Assembly (NCBI GenBank): GCA_007258455.2
Contig: VDFB02275615.1
Span: forward strand, 45,801-109,800
Reading direction: 5' to 3'
DNA length: 64,000 nucleotides
Origin: Sequoia sempervirens
Taxonomy: Eukaryota > Streptophyta > Pinopsida > Cupressales > Cupressaceae
In this document: in pieces, positions 12,101 to 24,100 of the stretch
Layout of the letters: each line of letters begins with the position of its first letter
How positions within the stretch are numbered: the stretch's first letter is position 1
Made by a program: the position numbers and the translations under genes
The notes under the pieces: generated by a model
The model's input: only the letters and a program-made list of their open reading frames with translations
Told to the model about the DNA's origin: nothing
Database searches by the model: none

Positions 12101-15100
12101 ATTTTTCAATTATCTTTCAAAATTTCTTTTTTATGATTGATTTTAATTTTGAAAAAAATTCAAAGAACTTTTAATTATTTTTATATTTTACTTGTAGATT
12201 CATTTGCTTTGCCAGATCACTTGCTATAAGGATAATTACATATGTATAAAACATTTGATGCATGTTTGAGTAGATGAAGCAAACAATTCATCGCAAAAAG
12301 CTTGGATTGAAACTTTTTAAGAAGCATGTTAGGCCCTTTCTAATGCAAAATGGAACAAAATGAACACTCGACTTCATGTTGCAATCTATACTCCTAACCC
12401 AAGTGGTATGCACCTTAGGCTGGCAAAGTTTCTTCTTACATTGATGAGGTAAAGGAAGGGTTTAATGAAGGCACCTAGGAAGATGGTTAGTACTAAGGAT
12501 GCATATAGAATTTAAAAGAAAAGGATTGCATTTGTCAATCTTAAGGGTCCACACTCACAAAACAAAGGCTAAGATGAATAGGGCTAAATATTCTTAAAAA
12601 CAACCTATTTTGTTGTGGACATGCAATGGAAAGGATATCACAGATCTGAAGATGCTTGCCACTTGCCTACACTCACAAGTAGCTAGTTTTTCTACGACAA
12701 AAATGAATTGGTCCAAGTACAATTTTATCCACATGAATAAGACGAAAAGGCCTACCTATAAACCAGCGAAAAAATTATTTGTAGTTCAGACTGCCTTGCA
12801 ACTTCAAGATTGGTAGACTCCTAAGTATCAACCGACTTCAACTAGATGTTAGGATGTTAATCCTAAGGTTACTAGATAGATTGATGGGGAAGTGCAACTA
12901 ATATTGGCTAATATCCCACACTGGATAAGTCACAATTTGATACAGATGGTGACTCAAACTCAAACTCTATCATGTCCCTTCCTAAAAAGGTGTTTATTAA
13001 CATAAAAATAAAATTTAAATTTCAAAATTAGGCGCTTAACTTTGGGCCCTAGCACCTTTGTCCTTGCAAGTATATATTTGGTTTTGGGTGGCTAGGCGCA
13101 GTCATCAGGAGATTGAGTATGATTTTGAGATTTTTTCTCAAGTAGGACAACTAAGACACCAACCCTAGTTGCCTACCTAGGTCAAGATGAAAAACCTGAT
13201 TAGAATCTCACTTAATCTCTTCACTTTTTACTATTCATAATCAGAAAAATTGCATTTTTAGATATGAGATGTCGTTTTTAACCCAATGCAGGTCTATTCC
13301 AAGAGTTGATTGCCATTCTAGAAGCTTTTGGGAAGGATTTATAAGTCATTGTAGGCTGCAAGCCATCCACTTCACTCAGTTGGGCACTTCTGAAGGTCTA
13401 TAGCAAAGTTTTGGATGGACTTTAGTAGTGGATTTGCAAGCCAAACACCCCAAATATGCAAACAAGGAGGGTGGAATCAATTGATAATGACCAGCACCAC
13501 GCAACCCATCTGATCTGCACATAGTCGCTCCAAGGAACCATCATCAACACCTATATATAGAGTTGTCAGGCCCAATGTAAATGTATTCTAGGAAGCAACA
13601 AGTGGACATCAAGGCTATAACTCGCCCTTCCTAGGGCACTTTTAGCTAAGCCCACTTTTGGATCTTCACCAAATCCAATCGCAAACCAAGCTGCAAACGA
13701 GTGGTAATCATTTCTAGAGTTTCCTTCATCCAATTAGAAGCTTTGCAACCAAGAGTCAACTGCAGATCTTGAGTGAGCCTAAACCCTACCTTCTTAACAA
13801 TGAAAGGAGTCCTAATCTACTTCAATGCATCCAAAATTGCAACCCTTGCTCCTCATTCCACAAGGTAGATGCATTTCAGATCTGTAGTGTAATGGAGACC
13901 TGTTGATGCGTGTTTCATGACACAACAAACATTTTAGAACAAAGTGTCACAGACGCTCTATCTCTCTTGAAAAACTACCTTGTATGCTAAGATTGCTAGT
14001 AAGATCATAAGGCAATTCCAATGTTTAAGATGAATGCGGATAGGCTCTGTGGTATGGATGTGATTTGCTGTGGGCACAATTAAGATTTTGCAAGTTATTC
14101 GGAAAAGCGGGGACATAAATGCAGTATCATTTTGGATTTTATGATTTTATAAAAAAAAAAGTGAAAAAGATTAAGGGTTTTGGGGATCCTATGCTATTCC
14201 TAAGAAATCAAGAGAAGAGGAGGATTAAATGAAACCAAATAAACAATACTCTGTTTCGCCACGTTAAACGACAACTACACAGAGCAAGTGCAATCTTCTA
14301 GGAATGTGTTTGTGATTTTCACGTAATGAATAATTACCATCAAATAGAACAACAATTATTCAAACAGAAGTTAAGCATCCACGATAAAGCTCAGTCTAAC
14401 TTTGCACATTGAGTGAAATCATCCACTCAAAGAAAGTATGAGCTCGGTTTCACCAATCTCCGTTATCAATCTATCATCCTTCTAACACACATCATAATTC
14501 AAATTTGCTGAGAGAAAGAAAATATGCGACCATGCAACTATTCGACAATCAAGTATTCAAGGCACCTCATGCATTTGAGCTTCATTATCAAAGTAGTGTT
14601 TTCACAACAATCTCATAAAAACTCTCTTTATTTCTACAATCTAACTATTTGCTCTAACTTCTTAATCTCCAATCTCTAATCTCTAATGCTCTAATTATCT
14701 CTAATCCTTCTAATGAAAAATGAGAGAGTGAGGGGGGGGGGGTTTATATAGTTTTCAAAATTACAATGAACGGCCGAGATTGATTCAAGATCAATGGCCC
14801 AGATTAAACAGAACTAAACCCTAATTAGGGTTTCTAAAACCTCAATCAGTTAACTGAAGAGAACTCTAGACATCTAGAGTGGCATCCTTATCCACTTGTG
14901 CGGCCTCACGTTCGGCGAATCTGGACACGATTGAGCCGACCTCTTCCATGGCAATGTCGGGCAGCACGTTGACATTGTACCCCAGCAAGTCCAAGCTCTC
15001 GGCACACTCTGCAAAAATAGTCGCCCATTCTGGTTCCTGCAGCAAGAAAGAACTTCTGATGGCCATGAAGTCGAATACTTTAGTGAAGTTTTCTTTCATA

Positions 15101-18100
15101 ATCGGCCCGGTGGTGGAGAAAATTTTCTGTACTTGTTCTTTTAAATTCTTTGGCCGCAAGTGTTTCTTTCGGACAGCATCCTTGTCAAGCATATCTGCAG
15201 CCATCTCATAAATTTTACTCTGAATTTCTTTTACTTGTTCTTCAACTCTGCCACCATCCTGCTTCACCTTTTTGAGGACTCCTCTTCTTGAGATCAAAGC
15301 ATAATACCATCCATTGAAGTCATACGCAGCTCCGGCTTCAATAACTTTGTCTTCAATCAATCTTTGCTTTGAGATGCCCTTCAATTCCCGAATACATGGG
15401 ATGATCCTGCTTTGAATATCTTCGAGACTGCTCCATGGTTCTGCAAGATCTGCAACTCGTGAAAGCATAAAGGAAGCCTGCTCATTTACTTGCGCCAACT
15501 TTTCTGCAAATACCAACGCCTCTTCTTTCCTTTCATCCATCCAACCCTTAGCTTTTTTCGCCGTAGTCAATTCTTCTTCAAAATTTGCACCTGGTTCTCA
15601 TGAAGAATTTAGGGTAAAGGCGCCACTTGTTCACCTTCGTTTAGTGGCTTGGTCAAATGTTGGATGTAATCTTTTAGGCGCTGAATTTCTTTCTTATATT
15701 CTTTCTTCTTGGCAACTTCTTTTTCTAACCTGGACTTGATTGTAGCTACGGAATTGTCCAAGTCCTCGACCTCTTGCCCTTTTGTTGTAGGACCCATGTC
15801 AATGGTCGTGATAGCATATTCATCAGGAGCAATCTCATCTTGGAACTTGTCGGCTATAGGTACTGCAATTTGCACCGTGCAATTGCCAGCCTCATCTCTC
15901 TGGATGGTGGAAAATTTCTTGGCCTTCTTCCTTGGGGCAGTTTGCTCTAATCTTGCCAGAAAATCTGTGTCATTGTCCTCCTCAGGAACCTCCACTGGCG
16001 CTTTTCTTTTTCAACCGTTCTTTTAGCCACTCTGGTATTGTTGGCTGCTCAATTACGTCCTGTTGTTGATCTTGGACGTCTTGTATATCCTGTACTTCCT
16101 GCTCTTCATGAATCTCCGGCATACTTTGAACTTCTTGGACCAATTGCATACCCTGGATTTCTTGGACGGATGGATCATCTTGGATTCCTTTGAGGGCGGA
16201 AATCATTCCTTCCTCGAATTCTCCATCCATAATATTTGTATCATTATCCGATTCTAGGATTTCTGTGCTTGCTGGAGAAGGTTGATCATCATCTTCTACT
16301 TGTATTGGCTCCACGTTTTCGACAGGAGAAGGGATCCTGGCATTTTCCAAGGATTCTCTATCCAAGGCGAGCATTTCTTCTATGTTCCTGGAAGTGGCCG
16401 ACTGAAGGGGTTTAGACTTGTGCTTCTTTCGAGCAGGTCCTTCATCTACCATCTTATCCTTGTCTTGTCTTGTAGATTTATCAGCTTCTTTCCTCTTTCT
16501 TGAGTTGGCAGCATCTGTTTGTCCATCTCCACGAGATGCACCGGCGTTTGAAGAACAAGACTCTGTATCGCCCATCAATTCATAGGTGAATTGCACATTT
16601 CTTTGTCTTAGGACTTCTACCTGCTGATCTATCCACCACTGAGAGTACTTGAAAACAGGGCGCATCAAAGTTGCTAGGTCGCCCATCTCAGGTTCAAACC
16701 ATTTTATAGGGGGAAGTGGCTCATTCTCCTTGAAACCTGGCTGCAAATAGATTCCATCATCCTGTAGTTGATCAGGCACTTTGAAAAGCTCGGTAGCCCT
16801 TATCATGCTTAATGGCAATCTTGACCATAACCTTCTTCTTACGTCATATTCATCGGTTGCGTTGGCCCAGAAGTCTTCTAAATCAACTCGATGCTTGTAC
16901 TTTTCTCCGTCCACAGTTCTGATGTGATGGAGTGGATCAAAATTATTCCTGGATTTGTATGATATGAATGGGTATTGTTGAATCTCCAGTCGAGCAACCT
17001 CTGCTGCTTGTGCTGTCGGACATGACTCCTCCATGTTGCCGATGAAAAACGGAAAGGTGACAGCAGCTTTCTGCTTTGGTCTTTGAATGTTCTGATACGT
17101 TTCTAATTGCCTCAGCACTTCCAGCAATACCATCTTGTTGGTCGAATAGATAGGAAGTCTGTAAGGATTTCCTGAAAATCCTTGGATTCTGATGTAGGTG
17201 AACTTAGGATACTGAATGAACCAGAATCCATACCGACTGATTAGGCTCTTGGCTTCGTGTGAGAGTCTTTGGTGCGTTCCGCCTTGAAGAAGCCGGGTGA
17301 TATACATCAAAAAGGCGTCATGAGCTCGCCGGAAATGAGACTTCTCTTTCAATTGTAACTGTGGATAACAATCGTAGGCTTTAAATTGCCCTTGGCCATT
17401 GCCAACCACGCCTTTGCAGGTCAAGCCAGGATACTTGTAATATCTTGCAAGTGAATATACGATGTATGAGCTCATGTGAAAAGTTTTGGTCTCCTCAAAG
17501 TTGACTACCTGCTCGTGCAGGCTATCACTAATCATTCTGGACCAATTGAACATCTTGACTCCAGTGATTATCTCATGATCATCAATAAAATAGTACATAC
17601 AATTTTCAAAAGGTGCACCGTGGGGACTGCCTACTATTCTGTTTAGTAGCAAAACAATGTCACCATATTCCTCTTTGAAATGGGTTCTGATCAATTTCTT
17701 CGGCATCTTGCTTGCAGTAGGCTTAGGCTTTAGTAACCAATTCTTGTTTATGTTGGATGCACAGAGATCCTACTGGCTCTGATAAAGTTTGAGTGTATCT
17801 TGCTTGGTGCGATAGGATGTTCGAACGTAAACTGGAATTCCAAAGGTCTCTTGGATTGCTAGCTCGGACAAGTAGGCAAGGACTCTTCCGTCAGGTGCTT
17901 CTATCTGTCTGTCTCATGCATTGTAGTGTAGTGCGCATTCTACCATAAGCTCCGGACATTCTTTTGCTGGTGGAAATCCAACTGCGTGGACAATTCCATT
18001 GCGCATCATCCTCATGGCAATTGGTGTAGGCAGACGTCCATCAGTCCCGTACATTTTTTTCCGGAAGTCTTCGAGATCAACGTGGCCAAGATCAGTGTCC

Positions 18101-21100
18101 ACAACGTGCTCCCACTTGGACTTGATTTTCGATTGTGTTTGCACGCCTTTGCTGGCAAACTTCATCTTCACTGCTTCGAAAATAGATCTGCAAAAGGAAA
18201 CAAAGAGAATAATCAGAATTCGAAATTTAAATCAGTTTGAAGGATATTCCAGCTAACTGTCAATTCAGACTTCGTAAAAAATCAAGCTGGAAAGAAAATA
18301 ACGATGAAACTTCATGTTAAAATGAAACGGACAAAACAAATCTGCCTTGTGACTTCTTGGAGAAGTGATCACGATCACAATGCAAGCTGATAACAAAATA
18401 TTTCCTTCACTTTGCTGCAGATTTTCTCAACCTTTTCTTCTCACACTTTCTTCAAAGATCGAATGATTGCACAAATGAGAAGTGAAATCACTTATAGAGG
18501 TGAGAAGATTGATTATTTTAGCAAATTTGCACTGTTTCCTTCGAATTGAGTTTGAACTCATCTTTCACTTTGCTTCCGGATGGCAAGTTTTATCTTCAAT
18601 GATCTTGTCCGGGAAAGTTTCCAATTTCAACGTTAGTCTAACGAAAGCTCTTTATCTTTCTTTCCAATTTCGAATTTTTTAAGACTTATCCTTTTGGGTG
18701 TTGGAAAATAAATGATTAAAATAATTAAAATAATTATTTTATGTGTCCATTCCAACCCATTCGTTTTATGGCGAATTATTTTTGTCCTTGGCCATTTGAT
18801 TTTCGAAATTTTCTTAGGCAAATTTTCATTTTTGTCCAATTTTTCCTCACCATAACTTACATCGTCCAACTTATTTGGCCATGAAATTCTATCCTTTTCC
18901 AAAATTTATCTAGCCATGTCCAATTTTATTTGGCCATAAATATTTTTCGTCCAACATTTCTCTAGCCACGTCCAACATTTCCTTGGCCATAAATTGCCTC
19001 TTTGTCCAAAATTATTTTGCCACGTCCAATTTTATTTGTCCAAATTCTCTTGATTTTTCCACAATTTAGCTAGCCATGGCGAAAATTTTCTCTAAACACT
19101 TGGGCGAATTTTCTAAGTGCCATGCCTATTTTCATTTTCCAAAGGTTTAGACTTAGGCAAATTTTGATTTTTTCCTCACTTCTAAGCATGGCGGACTTCA
19201 TAGTTTAGCATGCCACTTCCTCTTTTTGCTCAAGGCGGACTTCATACTTTTCCTAGCCATCTACATCTTGTCCAAGGCGGACTTCCTCATCTTTGTTGCC
19301 ATTTCATTTTCCCTTAGCTACGCCTTAGACTTTTCATCTCTTGCCTTGGGGCGGACTTTGCTAGTTTCCTTGCCAATTCATCATTATGGTGGGCGGACTT
19401 GGTAACTTGGCTTGCCACTTTGGAGGGCGGACTTTCCTCATTTTGTTGCCATCTACCTTTTCACTTGGGGCGGACTTTGGCTTGTGGTTGACCATACATG
19501 GGGCGGACTTAGTCACTTGGTTTGCCATTCAACTTCTACCCAAGGCGGACTTTACCATTTTGATTGCCATTCCAACATTCCTCAAGGGCGGACTTCAGCT
19601 GTGACCTGGCCATTCAGCCTTTGCTAAGGCGGACTTGGGCTGTTTGATAGCCATTTGGAGCTTTTGACATGGGCGGACTTCAGCCTTCTGTTTGCCATTG
19701 CCAAATTTACCCAGCCATACAAGGGCGGACTTCATTGAGTGTTTGGCCATTGACACTTCTTTCTTGCCACTGCCATTATCTGGCTGAAGACTTCTGATGC
19801 TAATTCCTCCATGTTCAAACTAAGCAAACCTCATACTTAGGCGAATTCTTCAGTCTCCTCCATGATTGTTCAGTCATAACCTACCTTCACCATGATCAGA
19901 TCGCCATGAATGCTCAGATTCCTCACGAATTTCCAGATTTTTTCATGAATGTTCAGTCATTGCCTCAGATTTCTCATGAGTTTCTCAGATTTTTCATTGT
20001 TTCTAGACTGATTTTTCAAATTTTCCACCATTTTTCGTGATTTTCCAGAATTTCTACGTGATTTTCACCAGATTTTTCACCATTTTTGAGCAAATTTTCC
20101 AGATTTTTTGAACTTTTATGTGATTTTCCAGAATTTTACCAAAATTTGAAAAAAAATTCGAATCGATTTTCTGAGAGTTTCGTTGATCTTTTTGAACTTC
20201 TAAGTGGATTTTTGAAACTCATGACCTTTCCAAATATAGAAACTTTCTAAAAATAGAAATTTTCCAAAAATAGCAACTTTCCAAAAATAGACCCTAAAAA
20301 ATAGGGATCCCAGAATTGCCCAAAATTGCCAAAAAAGTAGGTCCTAAAAAATAGGGGGCCCGGGGTGAGAAACCCTAAAAACTTGGAGGTGTCGGATTTA
20401 ACTGAAACGACAGTTGATCTTCGTCTCCTAGGCCTTCTAAGCGCGATGGTGACATTTATGCAGTGATCCAGACTAGAACTCATTGACTCGACTCGGGTGA
20501 CCATTTAAAATTAAGACTCAAAACCCCCAAACGAAGAGCAGACAAAATGAGGCACGCGAAAGCAAAACCCCAAAAGGCAAACAACAAGGGTCCCCATTTG
20601 TAATGGGGTGAGGTGTGAATTAGGTCACAACAAGACCTAGGGCAGCCAATGACTGTTCATTCCTAGGAACATTATACAATCATGAAATTGGTTTTGAAAT
20701 TCTAAAATAAGAATTGGTGATCATTAGGGTCAAATTGACCTAAATCTTTAAACTCAAATACTGAAACAATTTGCATTAACTAGAAGGGTTTTAAGTTTTA
20801 TCAATGCTCCGTATATTTTGTAATGAATGTTTGTTGAGTTTCGAATTCATAGGATCAGAAAATTTTCTTAGATATAATCAAGTATCATACTGTGGTATCA
20901 GAGCCATCGATCTTGCCAGCCTGCAGGGTTAAAGTTAACTTTCAATGCAGCATAATAGGAAATCAGAGAGGAAGATCTGCAAATTCACTTGAGGATATCT
21001 TCTAAGTTGTCAAATCTGGTACGGGTATGTGGGTACGGGACATCGGAACGGCCAAAAAAGAATTGTTGGGTGGGTATGTTTGGGTATGTCCATTCAAAAA

Positions 21101-24100
21101 AATATAAAAATCATAGATATATACATATTTGCAGCCTAAAATGTAAAAACAAGAAATAAATTTAGAATACCACATATCATGCATATACTAAACAAAAGTT
21201 AGAACTACCATAAATATTACAAATTTGAAATACAATATACTAATTTAATTTGATATCAATTTTCCAAAACTCGAATGTTACGATAGATATATTGAATTCA
21301 TTGCTCATTGGTTCAACATTTAAAATAAAATAATACAATTAGTAATCAGCATCATATGGGTCATCATGAAGATCAACATCAACATCATCATTGGCATTAG
21401 ATGAAGTAGGTAAATTAGTAGAACCACATGCAACCCCACTATCACTTGCACTAGAAGCACATTGGGTATCCAACTCCATAGAAAGTAAAGATTGTGTGGC
21501 AGCTGAAAAATCCAAATCAATTCACTATGGATCTACATCACACAACTCCATGCCTCCTTCCTTGTAATCATTCTTTCTTTGAGTAAGAAGGCGCAAGTTG
21601 GAATGCACATAAAAACTAGCTCTTCCACCTTACTTGCTGCCAATCGATTGTGTTTCACTTAGTGGATAAAGGAGTATGTACTCCAATTTCCCTCAGATGA
21701 AGACGAACTAGCAACCTATTGAAACAAAGTGAAAGGGTTATTATTATAAAATTGTAAATCAAACTTTAAACTTGAAGTTAAAAAATTTATTATTTTTAAA
21801 ATTGTAAACAATATAAATTTAGAGCGTGCAATCAAACTTTGATTGCAAGAATTTGGAGGTATGGTGATGTATGGCCATTGAGGTACCACTAAGCATGAGC
21901 ATCCTTCATATACTTGTCATGGAGAGAAAAAGCAGTTTGACTATCGAAGGCTACAAAACCAAAAAACTCACTTGTAACTAAATCCTCCATTTCACAATCA
22001 AGGAAGAGTTTAGTAAGTGCTTTCCTACACCCGTCATTGACTTTTGTATCTTTGTATGGCTGCATCCTTGATGGCATAGCAACAATTTAATCACTATAAA
22101 ATTTGGGAGTCAATGCAAATGCAAGAAGATGTAGTGGGGTCGTAATTTTGTTCTACCGCTCAACACAAATTGTTTGCACCTCTTTGAATAAAATTTCTTC
22201 AAGATCTTGCTCTTTTTCATTGATGATGACTTATTTTCTCGATCATTGAGTCAATGCCATTGTATACATCTCCCAAACATGGTTTATCCATGTCAATAAA
22301 ACGGATCATACTCATGATGGGCTCAGTGAAACTAAGAAGATATTCCACTTGTTCCCACCAAGTGTCATCTAGGATCATCTACTTTACATTTGTTGCCCTT
22401 TCAGTATTGGATTGCCGCCATTGGGTCCAACTTTGACTAATAACCTGTAATGTCCCCAATTTAACTCTACACTCTTCATTGGAAATTAGCCTAATTCTGG
22501 AAACCCGTAGGCTAATCAGAAATGAAAATTAGGGTTTCCTATTTTATAGGAGGTTTTGAAGGCTTGCATGCGAGAGTTTTTGATGCGTGTCTAGTGGATC
22601 TTTTTGGGTTTTTAAAGAACTTCAGGGTAAGGTAACATGCATGTTGAGAAGATGAAATGCATTTATCTCTGGTACCTTGCATGCAGGAAAAGTTTCTCGG
22701 TTTTCAGAGAGCTTCAGAATGGTATAACATGTATCTCCATCTGACAACCTTTCCAGGCACTTACTATTTTTAGTATGTCATGACGACTGCCTCGTTTGTG
22801 CTCAAAAGGCGTTTGGGAACACTTACTATTTATAGCAGTTTGTTATGTTTGGTAAGTTCTACTTATGGCAGTGTCATCCTAGCAGTCTTCCTAGAGACTT
22901 ACTATTTATAGTAAGTCATGTTTTCTGCTCAATTTGGCCTTTTGTTGAGTTTGAAGTGAACTTACAATTTTTGGCACTTGCTATTTTTAGTAAGCCTATT
23001 TTTGGCAGTGACATTATCAACAGCTCAGCTCAGTTCATCATGCTATTTTTAGCAGTATGGCAAAATCAGTTTTGGGCATTGGTTTTAGTTGCTACATTGG
23101 ACTGAGTTTCAACACTTAGTCAATTTCATGTTTTGAGTTTGTACCCCCATGCCTAAGCAACAACTTCTAAGTTGTTTTAAAGTTGGGGCCATAAAATGGA
23201 CGCCTCGTTAATGCATTTAATTGTTTTATTAAAGTTTTAATATTTCCTCAAAGTGGGACGACTTAGGAGAAAACATAAAGTATTTTTAATATTTCAAAAA
23301 GGCATTTAAGGTGGGCGTCCCTTGGAGAAATTGAAGAGTTTCTTGGTTGGAGTTATAAGTTGCTTCAATCGCCCATCTGTGCATATATATGGATGCTTTG
23401 CCATGAGTTAGGGATCTTTGGCAAAAAATATAATGTTATGCTGTTGAACTGAGTTCAGACTTTGCTACAGAGGTTGTGCCTTCTAGCTTTTTGATACCTT
23501 TCTTCGGGCCTAAAACTATGGCTTCCTAGAAGGTGACTGAAGACCATGCTTCATTTAGGAGCGTGGATAGAGCTCAATTTCTGATTTTAATTACAGGCAG
23601 GTTGCTGGTTTATAATTTGTTTGTACTGTTGAAGACTATGGCTAAAGCGAATTTCTGTTCGTAGCTTCGCCTCTGATTTTTATCTGGTTCTAGGTATTGG
23701 CCCAAGTTGTTTCTCTGTGTAGGGTGCCCAGTTGTCCAAGTTATTGGAATTTAATTCTACCAATCCGATTTTTGGGTTAGGGTCGACCTTCTTGGAGGCC
23801 GTACCTTTTCACTGTTAAGTGCATTGGGATTTGTGTTGTCTGTTTCAGTTGTGTTTGGCACATTCTCTCAATTGGAAGTTGGACACCATGACTGGAGGCT
23901 TCATTTGTTTGTTGTTTGAAGTCTTTCCGTGCTGAAATGAAGTGGTGGCAACTATTTTGGTGAATTTCTTCATTGCTGATCTGATTTTTTGTACTCACTA
24001 TTTCTAATCAGACTTGTTTAGTTTCATTATAATGTTGGTTTGAGCTCAATTTCATATCATTCTTATGTTGTAATTGTTAGAGGTTATTTACTCTTAACTC

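Larger units (their letters stand above)
14866..18171 (-). pseudogene. Long coding cassette of unrecognised family (about 1,100 codons in pieces)
   Basis: Four overlapping or abutting minus-strand frames behave as one protein gene. Frame 18,171-15,982 is open except for TGA (17,916-17,914) and TAG (17,772-17,770). Translation then continues one frame over at 15,995-15,609, after an A-rich run where a 1-bp indel is plausible. It returns to the first frame at 15,570-14,866. The first ATG is at 18,165. The order is a globular N-terminal region, a low-complexity KR- and VQ-rich linker, then coiled-coil-like helices. I do not recognise the family. It shares no reverse transcriptase, integrase, protease or transposase motif. 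Its setting beside repeat arrays and a primer-binding-site remnant suggests a retroelement-borne extra ORF, but that is inference. Confidence 0.6.

Noticed and set aside
14879..16503. Plus-strand frames opposite the unknown cassette
   Set aside because: They are antisense shadows of a longer minus-strand frame with better protein-like composition.
20893..21000. Full plus-strand retroelement from the PBS at 20,893
   Set aside because: Only about 100 bases of possible interior remain before the hAT end; no gag, pol or second LTR.
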